This document shows positions 1 through 6,370 of a stretch of DNA of 7,982 bases, in pieces. The notes below the pieces were generated by a model. That model searched no databases. It saw only the letters and a list, made by a program, of their open reading frames with translations, and was not told where the DNA came from. Both the position numbers and the translations under genes were made by a program. The stretch is from JACJXF01 sp964349045 (GTDB lineage: Bacteria > Bacteroidota > Bacteroidia > Bacteroidales > GCA-2748055): NCBI GenBank assembly GCA_964349045.1, contig CAYGFI010000195.1, positions 1-7,982 of the forward strand. The letters run 5' to 3'. Every line of letters starts with the position of its first letter. The stretch's first letter is position 1.

Positions 1-57
1 CAAGTGCAACAATATTTCCAACAGAAAAAAATTTACTATTTTAGAATATAATTTCAC
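1..57 (-). CDS. Possible 5' end of next operon gene (M23/EnvC-like peptidase?), partial
   Basis: A GTG codon at 55-57 opens a minus-strand frame with no stop through base 1. It would encode about 19 residues beginning MKLYSKIVNFFLLE, a lysine followed by a hydrophobic run, which could be the start of an export signal. It overlaps the last codons of the DUF4292 gene by 17 bases. In Bacteroidota, the gene after the TPR and DUF4292 genes is commonly an M23-family murein hydrolase activator, so that identity is inferred from context only. No peptidase motif is visible because the window ends. The frame could also be chance. Confidence 0.3.
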   Translation of the reverse strand, partial: MKLYSKIVNFFLLEILLHL

Positions 58-847
58 GGTATTTATTATTTACAACAAATGATCTGGAAAGAATTTTACT
101 ATTTGAAATTTTTCCAACCGTTACATCAATTTCTGCATTAAAATCATCGCTTTTCAAATCAATTCGGATATTTTTAGGATATGAACCATCCGCATAATAA
201 TTACTAAACGAACCTTCCAGGTAAAAAGAAGAATGTCCATCCAAGATTTCTATCCCTTTCTGTTCAAAAGAACTTCTATCGAAAACAGATTTTACTTTTA
301 TGCCATTTAAATTCTGATATACAAAAAAATAAAATTGTTCATTTTCCTGAATTCTGTTCTTAAATTTCTTTCTGTTTTCCTTTTTATCTGATACAATACC
401 CTTAAGAAAAATAGACTCGATCTGATAATATGAAAGATCGATATTAAATTTAGAATTCAGATCTTCGATACTTCCAAAGAAAAATTTTTTCTCAATTCTA
501 TTAATCAATTTAATACTATCAACAGACAATTCAATTCTACCTATTTCTATTCCCAGAAAACTCATATTGGCAAAAATATATTCGTCTCTATGAATATATA
601 TTTTCCCTTTTACATTTTTAGTATCAACATTGCTAATCCGCAAATCCAGATCGGCTGAAAAAAAATTTCCACCGGTTTCTTCATACCTTTTGTATAAATG
701 CCGTGAAAAATCTGCATCTGCAGAAGGAGAAGATACAGGAACAGATTTGCAGGATAACAGAAACAAGCTGGCAAGTACAAATCCTAAAAAAAATTTATTT
801 TTCGTTAGAAAAACGCTGGAGTCTTTCCTTAATAATCGTCGTATCAT
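41..847 (-). CDS. DUF4292 family lipoprotein
   Basis: This is a predicted outer-membrane or periplasm-facing lipoprotein of 268 residues. After a basic start (RRLLRK, then KNK) there is a hydrophobic stretch ending in the lipobox LLSC. The acylated cysteine is residue 33 when counted from the ATG at 847. The remainder is rich in alternating beta strands and ends in a KYREIIF-type tail, as in the DUF4292 family. The family has no firmly assigned function. I recall it as resembling the LolA/LolB lipoprotein-carrier fold, but that cannot be tested here. Start: a GTG at 853 lies two codons upstream in frame. I prefer the ATG, and no other start occurs before the hydrophobic core. The gene overlaps the end of the TPR gene by about 53-59 bases, which suggests translational coupling. 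The family call rests on sequence character and on the dut-TPR-DUF4292 order. Confidence 0.85.
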   Translation of the reverse strand: MIRRLLRKDSSVFLTKNKFFLGFVLASLFLLSCKSVPVSSPSADADFSRHLYKRYEETGGNFFSADLDLRISNVDTKNVKGKIYIHRDEYIFANMSFLGIEIGRIELSVDSIKLINRIEKKFFFGSIEDLNSKFNIDLSYYQIESIFLKGIVSDKKENRKKFKNRIQENEQFYFFVYQNLNGIKVKSVFDRSSFEQKGIEILDGHSSFYLEGSFSNYYADGSYPKNIRIDLKSDDFNAEIDVTVGKISNSKILSRSFVVNNKYREIIF

Positions 848-2520
848 ATCCACGTTCCAAAGCTATTTTATAATATTTTTCTGATAAAAGCATATCCTTA
901 CTGGCAAAAAGAATTTCAGCATAATGGAAAATAATATCCGGATCAGATTCAGCATTTATAGACAAAGCTCTTTTAGAATAATATTTAGCAGTCTCATAAT
1001 CGCCCAATTTAAATAATATCCACGCATACGTATCCAAGAAAGTACTGTTGTCGGGCGAATTTTCAATAGTACTATAACTCAATGATTTAGCCTTCAATAA
1101 GTTAACGCTATCCAGGGCAAGATAATAACTGTAATTATTTTTCACTAAATCGTTTGCCGGATCACTCTCGATAATCTGTTCATAATAATTGTATGCCTCC
1201 TGTTTGAAACCAATATTATAGGCAGCTTCGGAAAGAAAGAGAAGAAACTGAGCTTTAATTTTATCCCCTTCCCTGATAGAGCTATAGGCTCCTGCAAGAG
1301 CAGAATATGCCTTAGTATACTCTTTTTGTTGAAAATATGCCATTCCGATAAAAAGATACAATTCATTTTTGTTAGGAAAATATTTGACAGCCTCCTCTCC
1401 TATTATAATTAACTCGTTATAGTCTTCCAACATAGAAGCATTATATAATGCTTGTTGCCAAATCATATAATCATCCTTCTTCTCACTTAGTATTTCTTTA
1501 ATTATAGAAAGCGCTTTTGAATGATTATCCAAGCCGTTATAAAAATCATACGCCACAGTTTTTACATCATAATTATCTGGATATTCTATAATTAAACTAC
1601 TTACCATTTCCTCAATCAAGTCACTATTTTTTCTTATCATTTCGCGGTCCTTATTCAGAACCATCATAGTCTGAATCTTGTTACCAACCGGTATGTTACG
1701 ATTCAGAAAGGCCTGGTTCAAAAAAAAGTATGCTTTTCCATTTTCACCAATGGAAGAATAAATATCCGCCAGATTCGTAATAGCGAAGATATTAGAAGAG
1801 TCGTCTTCAAATGCTTCTTCATATGATTCAAGAGCCTTTACAGTATCTCCAATTTCATAATAATATTCCGCAAGAATTATTTTATATTCAGTTAATTCAG
1901 GTGCTTTTTGGATAAGTGTATTAAGCACATTTTCAGCATTATTAAATTTCTTCTGTCGCTTATATATTTCAAATTTCTTAAAACTAATTAATTCCGAAAT
2001 ACCATTTTCCTTTTCTATCTTTTCCAGTAAATTTAATGCCTTAGCATATTTTGCTTCATCTGTATATATTNNNNNNNNNNGTATATATTTCAGCAATTTT
2101 AAAATCAACTGTAAGTGAATTTGATTTGTTAATTTTTCTTGTTTTTCTAAGAATGATAAGAGATTTAGAACTCTTCTCATTTATTTTCAATAATTCTGAA
2201 TATGCAATTCCGTACCAGTAATTCTTTTCATTTAATTTATACGCTTTTGCCAGAAATTCCTCGGCTTTATTATTTTCACCCAAGGCTGAATATACCGTAC
2301 CAAGTTCATAATAAGCAACATCACATTCCGGATTAGATTTCACGCAGGATAAATAAAGATTAATTGCCTCATTAATATTTCCTATCATCTTCTGTCTTGA
2401 AGCTTCAATCAGGGCATATTGGTATGAATATTCAGAACTAAGAATTGATTTATTAACATTTACCTGAGGAAATGCAACCCTATAAAAACCCAATGCAGCA
2501 ACTAAGAAAAATATTTTCAT
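795..2520 (-). CDS. Exported TPR-repeat protein, split only by an assembly gap
   Basis: This is a secreted tetratricopeptide-repeat protein, probably a periplasmic scaffold for protein-protein contacts; its partner is unknown. The preferred ATG at 2518-2520 gives a signal peptide (MKIFFLVAALGFYRVAFPQ). A further in-frame ATG at 2604 would add 28 polar residues and hide the signal. TPR units run over most of the length, for example residues 138-171, 172-205 and 206-239, each exactly 34 long with the A/Y/G/A pattern aligned (AEIY..., FEIY..., AEYY...). More units lie near the C-terminus (DTYAWILFKLGDYETAKYY). Ten Ns at 2071-2080 put the two halves in different frames. Collapsing the Ns and one copy of the flanking 9-bp repeat restores one frame of 568 codons plus stop, so I treat the gene as intact. 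It lies between dut (103-bp gap) and the overlapping DUF4292 gene. I see no obvious promoter of its own. Confidence 0.88.
2062..2089. other. Scaffold gap (10 Ns) flanked by identical 9-bp ends
   Basis: Bases 2071-2080 are Ns. The nine bases before them (2062-2070) and the nine after (2081-2089) are both GTATATATT. Two contig ends that share a short overlap and are joined with a placeholder would look exactly like this. The likely true sequence has a single copy and no gap, which is 19 bases shorter than shown. Confidence 0.9.
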
Positions 2521-2623
2521 TTGTCTAATACTACTTTTTTTATTGATTTGATAAAGCCTATTTGCATTTAATTTGTATTTAATTGAGTTAGTATTTGAGA
2601 ACACTCTGATGCTTCATATAAAG

Positions 2624-3058
2624 TTATTTTCCTGTATGACCAAAACCTCCTGTTCCGCGGTCTGAGGCTCCCAGATTATCAACAATATCCCAATTAATTT
2701 TTTCATGCTTAGCTATGATCATCTGACAAATTCTATCACCATGTTTAATTTCAAAATCGACATCAGATAGATTAATTAAAATTACCCCCACTTCTCCCCT
2801 GTAATCACTGTCAATTGTCCCAGGTGTATTCAGGACTGTTATCCCCGATTTAACAGCAAGTCCGCTTCTGGGTCTTATTTGCGCTTCAAATCCCTGAGGT
2901 AACTCAAGAAAAATACCAGTCGGAATTAAAGACCTTTGCATGGGATGTAAAATTACCGGGTTTTCAAGATTAGCTCTTATATCCATACCAGCACTATTAA
3001 CTGTGCTATACTCAGGCACCGTATTTTTAGATTTATTGATTATTTTAATCTTCATCAT
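2624..3058 (-). CDS. dut: dUTP diphosphatase (dUTPase), trimeric type
   Basis: The enzyme hydrolyses dUTP to dUMP and pyrophosphate in the cytoplasm. This keeps uracil out of DNA and supplies dUMP for thymidylate synthesis. All five motifs of the homotrimeric family are present in order: AGMDIRA (23-29), RPRSGLA (62-68), a third motif from N77 to N96 containing TPGTID with the catalytic-type Asp83 and YRGE, GDRICQMII (107-115), and the C-terminal nucleotide-closing arm RGTGGFGHTG (134-143). The length of 144 residues is normal. Two adjacent ATGs at 3056-3058 and 3053-3055 are equally good starts. It sits 83 bp downstream of the flippase and 103 bp upstream of the TPR gene, all in one direction, so co-transcription with these envelope genes is likely. 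Nothing looks damaged or transferred. Confidence 0.97.
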   Translation of the reverse strand: MMKIKIINKSKNTVPEYSTVNSAGMDIRANLENPVILHPMQRSLIPTGIFLELPQGFEAQIRPRSGLAVKSGITVLNTPGTIDSDYRGEVGVILINLSDVDFEIKHGDRICQMIIAKHEKINWDIVDNLGASDRGTGGFGHTGK

Positions 3059-3141
3059 AAAATAATATATTTTTTAAGTTCGGATTACCAATCCCTTTAT
3101 TGCAAGAGTATTCCTTTGCTCCCTATTTTACCCGAAATGCG

Positions 3142-4626
3142 CTACTTCTTTGAAGACAACCGAAAAGAATAAGTTTTCAATTTTCCCTTCCTTTCAGAGA
3201 AGTAAAAAGCTGCAAAAAATAAAGCCATAAGAAGAAAGTAAAATGAATATTTAATAAAATTACTATTGATCATAATAAGATCTGAAGCAAGATAAAACAA
3301 TAAAGCCAAAACAACGAAAAGCAACATTTTTTTTACCTGGTAATTAATCCTGTAATATTTTTGTCCAAAAGTGAAACTAAGTAAAATCATTAACAGGTAA
3401 CTAATAAAACGTCCCCATGAAGAAGCATAGTATCCATAATAAGGAATAAAGATAAAATTTATAAGGAAAGTTACGGCTGCACCAATAATTACCAGGTAGG
3501 CTCCCCAAATTGTTTTATTAGAGAGTTTATACCAAATTGACAAATTGTAAAAAACACCCATAAAAAGGTTAGCCATTAATACAACCGGTATAATCGATGC
3601 TCCTTCCCTGAAATCAGGTCCGATAAAAAGGATAAAAATATCCATAAACAGCATAACGAAAAGAAAAATCGCCATACCAAAAAAAACGAAATATTTCATT
3701 ACCTCTGCATATATATCCTTAGCATTACTTTCGTCTTTTTTTGAAAAGAAAAAAGGTTCAGCGGCGTATCGGAACATTTGAATAAAAAGAGTCATAAGAA
3801 CGGCAAGTTTTACACTGGCACCATAAATTCCTAATTGTTCCATTGGATTTTGAGCATCGGGAATAAGGTATTTCAGAAGTACTCTATCAATAACCTCATT
3901 TACAGTTCCGGCAAGACCGGCAACAAGTAAAGGAAAGCTATATTTCAACATTTTTTTTATAAGTGGAAAATCAAAAATTCCAGGTTGAAAAAAAATCTCC
4001 TTAAAAAGAAATAAAACTTTGACCACGACAGACAAAAGGTTACTGATAAAGACATAACCAACACCAATTTCAGGATCATACACAGTTAAAACCCAGGCGG
4101 TATCAGAATGATCAGGACAATAAAAAAGAAAGAACCAATTAGCGCCAATATTCACTGTAATCTCGAGTATCCGGATTAATGCATATTTAAATGCCTTATT
4201 TTCAAGTCTGAGCTTTGCAAAAGGTATTGAAGCAAATGAATCCAAACCAACGATCATACCCACCCACCATATATATTCCGGATTAGAAGGATAATCCAGA
4301 CTATTTGCAAGTCCCTGAGAACAAACGAAAGTAAAAATGATAAAAATGGAAGAGCTGAAGCCAAGCGCCAGAAGAGCTGAGCGATATACATTTTTCTGAT
4401 TATGTTCTCTATCTGCAAAACGAAAAAACCCCGTTTCCATTCCATAAGTCAGAAAAACCATTAAAATCACTATATAAGCATAAAACTCAGTAATAATACC
4501 ATACTCGCCCTTATCGAAAATTCTGGTATAAAATGGAGTAAGCAGGAGATAATTAAGAAGCCTTGGAACGACAATTCCAAGGCCATAAACAGCTGTTTGT
4601 CCGGCAAGTTGCCTTATAGGATTCAC
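3142..4626 (-). CDS. Polysaccharide / lipid-linked oligosaccharide flippase (MOP superfamily, Wzx-like)
   Basis: This is an inner-membrane protein of 494 residues. It is predicted to move lipid-linked sugar intermediates across the membrane for surface polysaccharide or lipopolysaccharide assembly; the actual substrate is unknown. Hydrophobic segments occur along the whole length, consistent with the 12-14 helices of the family. The N-terminus has family features: LAGQTAVYGLG (7-17), PRLLNYLL (21-28), the R-IF-x(3)-EYG motif (35-43) and GMETGFFRF (62-70). The protein ends in a basic tail. Start: the codon just before the GTG at 4624-4626 is an in-frame stop (TGA), and the N-terminal MNPIRQLAGQT matches the family from its first residue, so GTG is the start. 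The ATG four bases upstream is in another frame. The gene lies 29 bp after the epimerase gene and has its own -7 element there. A strong hairpin lies within codons 15-23. Confidence 0.92.
   Translation of the reverse strand: MNPIRQLAGQTAVYGLGIVVPRLLNYLLLTPFYTRIFDKGEYGIITEFYAYIVILMVFLTYGMETGFFRFADREHNQKNVYRSALLALGFSSSIFIIFTFVCSQGLANSLDYPSNPEYIWWVGMIVGLDSFASIPFAKLRLENKAFKYALIRILEITVNIGANWFFLFYCPDHSDTAWVLTVYDPEIGVGYVFISNLLSVVVKVLFLFKEIFFQPGIFDFPLIKKMLKYSFPLLVAGLAGTVNEVIDRVLLKYLIPDAQNPMEQLGIYGASVKLAVLMTLFIQMFRYAAEPFFFSKKDESNAKDIYAEVMKYFVFFGMAIFLFVMLFMDIFILFIGPDFREGASIIPVVLMANLFMGVFYNLSIWYKLSNKTIWGAYLVIIGAAVTFLINFIFIPYYGYYASSWGRFISYLLMILLSFTFGQKYYRINYQVKKMLLFVVLALLFYLASDLIMINSNFIKYSFYFLLMALFFAAFYFSERKGKLKTYSFRLSSKK
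4560..4583 (-). repeat. Perfect 9-bp inverted repeat (hairpin) in early flippase coding sequence
   Basis: The arms GCCTTGGAA (4560-4568) and TTCCAAGGC (4575-4583) are exact reverse complements with a 6-base loop. In the mRNA the hairpin covers coding nucleotides 44-67, just beyond the zone a starting ribosome covers. It could modulate translation or RNA stability, or be a coding accident. The structure is seen in the sequence; any function is inference. Confidence 0.6.
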
Positions 4627-4643
4627 TCATCAAATATTTTGAA

Positions 4644-4651
4644 CAAAGGTA
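4644..4651 (-). promoter_or_regulatory. Bacteroidota-type -7 element for the flippase operon
   Basis: On the minus strand these bases read TACCTTTG, an exact match to the Bacteroidota primary sigma -7 consensus TAnnTTTG. Transcription would start near 4638, leaving a leader of roughly 12 bases before the GTG at 4626. The -33 region (near 4671-4675, TTAAG) matches TTTG poorly. The element overlaps the last codons and stop region of the epimerase gene. Confidence 0.6.
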
Positions 4652-4655
4652 TAAG

Positions 4656-5507
4656 TTATTTCTCCAGTATCTTAAGGCAGGTGCTGAGATTATTTCCGAC
4701 AAAAACAAATCTATACTCTAATAATCTGAAGGGAACGACTTTCTGTCCATCCAAAATTGTACAACTACCTTCACCATACAATAATTTAATTAAAATAACT
4801 GGTATCGGTATCAGGGCGGGACGTTTTAAAATTTTCGCCAATTCCAAAGTTAAAAATTGATTCGTAGATGGATTCGGAGAGACTGCATTAATTATTCCAT
4901 AAATTTTATTGCATATCACAAAATCGAAAATTCTTATAAGATCGTCAATTAAAATAAAAGAGAAACCCTGTTTTCCACTTCCAATTCTACCTCCGACACC
5001 TACTTTAAAAATTTTCCTTAGAAAAGTATAAGCACCACCAGTGCGTGAAAGAACTACCCCAATCCTAATAATTGTAAGCTTCACACCAGATACACTCTCT
5101 GCCTCCCTTTCCCAATCTCTGACAACTTTAGAAAGAAAATTACCGGCAAAATGGGTAGAATTTTCGTCGCATAATTTACCGTCAGCATAAATACCCACAG
5201 CTGAAGCGTTTATAAAATGAAAAGGCTTTATTTTCATCATATTAATTGCATTAACCAGATTCTTTGTGGTGTCAATCCGGGAATTATAGATCAGTTTCTT
5301 AATTTTTTTGTTCCATCTTCCTGCAACCGGGTGACCTGCAAGATTTATAATAATATCAAGACTCTCAAGTTTTGTAGCCAGGTGCTCTGCATCCGAATAA
5401 AGAATTTTGCTCTTAAATACCTGAACTTCATATTTAGAAGCCATGAATTTCTGCAATGCGGTACCAATTAAACCGCCGGCACCAATAATACCCACTTTAC
5501 TCCTCAT
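4656..5507 (-). CDS. TIGR01777 family epimerase-like protein (YfcH type, extended SDR)
   Basis: This is a cytoplasmic NAD(P)-binding protein of 283 residues (the family is usually near 300). Its physiological substrate is not known. The Rossmann nucleotide-binding motif GAGGLIG lies at 9-15. The family signature NLAGHPVAGRW is at 55-65, with NSRIDTTKNLVNAI after it. ASAVGIYADG at 101-110 carries the Ser/Tyr of the SDR active-site region, and IGSGKQGFSFILIDDL (175-190) and ILDGQKVVP (251-259) follow. The usual pattern in the late motif is roughly GSGxQxxSWIHIDDL; here the Trp and His are replaced by Phe and Leu, and the C-terminal region is also diverged. The core motifs are intact, so I do not call it a pseudogene. 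The ATG at 5505-5507 directly precedes the Rossmann strand. It is divergent from the isomerase gene and read in the same direction as the flippase. Confidence 0.9.
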   Translation of the reverse strand: MRSKVGIIGAGGLIGTALQKFMASKYEVQVFKSKILYSDAEHLATKLESLDIIINLAGHPVAGRWNKKIKKLIYNSRIDTTKNLVNAINMMKIKPFHFINASAVGIYADGKLCDENSTHFAGNFLSKVVRDWEREAESVSGVKLTIIRIGVVLSRTGGAYTFLRKIFKVGVGGRIGSGKQGFSFILIDDLIRIFDFVICNKIYGIINAVSPNPSTNQFLTLELAKILKRPALIPIPVILIKLLYGEGSCTILDGQKVVPFRLLEYRFVFVGNNLSTCLKILEK

Positions 5508-5632
5508 TTTAAAAAATGTTTTGTGTCAAGTAAAATTTTTTGACGATAAGTTAAACACATAACCAAGGTAACCTATTTTTTATCAGAAAATATTATTAAA
5601 TGTTTACTTTTGTTGGTTCTAATAATAAAAAG
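5508..5632. other. Divergent intergenic region between epimerase and isomerase genes
   Basis: This AT-rich spacer of about 125 bp separates the minus-strand epimerase from the preferred start of the plus-strand isomerase. It holds the plus-strand -7 element at 5605-5612. On the minus strand the closest match is TACCTTGG (5563-5570), one base off consensus. I see no strong hairpin or operator. Confidence 0.5.
5605..5612 (+). promoter_or_regulatory. Bacteroidota-type -7 element for the isomerase gene
   Basis: TACTTTTG matches TAnnTTTG exactly. The expected transcription start near 5618 gives a leader of about 15 bases to the ATG at 5633. It lies downstream of the alternative ATG at 5600, so it argues for the later start. 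A clear TTTG at -33 is not seen, only a T-rich stretch around 5575-5582. Confidence 0.5.
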
Positions 5633-6319
5633 ATGATTAAAATATTTATTATTTCGCTTTTATGTATTGTGTATACTGCAGGTAATATCATTGCTCAAAG
5701 TGCTGACAATAATGAGTTTACCAGGATTCTTATTTCTACAGATTCAGGAAATATCCGGATTGTTTTATATGAAGAAACCCCTTTACACAGGGAGAACTTT
5801 ATAAAACTGATTAAAGAGGGTTATTATGACGGTCAGCTTTTTCATCGTCTCATCAAAAACTTTATGATTCAGGCAGGCGATCCTCATTCAAAAGTTGCAA
5901 AAAGTGGAGAGGTTTTAGGACAAGGTGGACCAGGGTATACAATTCCGGCAGAGATAATTCCCAAGTATTTTCACAAAAAAGGAGCTTTAGCTGCAGCACG
6001 TAAGGGAGACCAGGCCAATCCCACAAAAGCCTCCTCCGGGTCGCAGTTTTATATAGTACAAGGTTCTGTGATTACAAAAGCACAGCTGGACCTTATGGTG
6101 GAGAGCAATAAGCATAGGCCATTTTCAGAGGCAGAGATCGCTGCATATACAAAAATTGGAGGGTCACCGCATCTTGATGGCGGGTATACTGTTTTTGGAG
6201 AAGTTGAGGAAGGATTTGAAGTTCTCGAGAAGCTCATGCAAGTTCCGGTAGATTCCAATAACCGACCGGTTACGGATATCAGCTTTTCCATATCAATTTT
6301 AGAGTACGGTAATAATTAA
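5633..6319 (+). CDS. Exported cyclophilin-type peptidyl-prolyl cis-trans isomerase
   Basis: This enzyme catalyses cis-trans isomerisation of X-Pro bonds during protein folding, most likely in the periplasm. Counting from the ATG at 5633 (228 residues), there is a signal peptide (MIKIFIISLLCIVYTAGNIIAQ) and then a cyclophilin domain from about residue 30. FHR (70-72), F77 and Q80 correspond to the Arg, Phe and Gln of the human CypA active site. GPGYTIPAE (99-107), GSQFY (136-140) and HLDGGYTVFG (180-189) follow. The CypA Trp121 position is His180 and the His126 position is Tyr185, as is common in bacterial forms. Between GSQFY and LDG lies a loop about 30 residues longer than in CypA, a pattern I recall from other Bacteroidota cyclophilins. 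The ATG at 5600 would add 11 polar residues before the signal and precedes the promoter, so it is disfavoured. pheS follows after 51 bp. Confidence 0.93.
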   Translation: MIKIFIISLLCIVYTAGNIIAQSADNNEFTRILISTDSGNIRIVLYEETPLHRENFIKLIKEGYYDGQLFHRLIKNFMIQAGDPHSKVAKSGEVLGQGGPGYTIPAEIIPKYFHKKGALAAARKGDQANPTKASSGSQFYIVQGSVITKAQLDLMVESNKHRPFSEAEIAAYTKIGGSPHLDGGYTVFGEVEEGFEVLEKLMQVPVDSNNRPVTDISFSISILEYGNN

Positions 6320-6320
6320 A

Positions 6321-6351
6321 TTTCAAGGAGATCGTGTTATTTATAACTTTG
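6321..6351 (+). promoter_or_regulatory. pheS promoter, Bacteroidota type
   Basis: TAACTTTG at 6344-6351 matches the -7 consensus exactly and is followed by CA, a common extension in this phylum. TTTC at 6321-6324 lies 19 bases upstream and is one base off the -33 TTTG. Transcription would start near 6357, leaving a leader of about 14 bases. AAGGAG at 6325-6330 is over 40 bases from the start codon, so it is not the ribosome binding site. Confidence 0.65.
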
Positions 6352-6370
6352 CAAAAAAAATTACTGCTAT

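Noticed and set aside
630..884. Plus-strand open frame opposite the DUF4292/TPR junction
   Set aside because: It lies antisense to two well-supported genes, has a low-complexity composition and no family resemblance.
2081..2180. Apparent N-terminus (MRRVLNLLSF...) of a separate downstream TPR protein
   Set aside because: It arises only from reading the wrong frame upstream of the false gap. The true frame continues from the gene start at 2520.
3103..3110. Possible dut promoter on the minus strand (TACTCTTG, followed by CA)
   Set aside because: It has one mismatch to TAnnTTTG and no recognisable -33 element. Co-transcription from the flippase promoter explains dut without it.
3908..3924. Short tandem CCGGCAA repeat
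   Set aside because: It is inside the flippase coding sequence and is explained by a repeated Ala-Gly pattern (AGLAG) in a membrane helix.
4597..4860. Plus-strand open frame opposite the epimerase end and flippase start
   Set aside because: It is a shadow of the epimerase gene, which has clear motifs on the other strand.
5563..5570. Possible epimerase promoter on the minus strand (TACCTTGG)
   Set aside because: It has one mismatch in the critical TTTG and no supporting -33 element. It is plausible but too weak to call.
6049..6291. Minus-strand open frame inside the isomerase gene
   Set aside because: It is antisense to conserved cyclophilin motifs, with no start context or homology signal.
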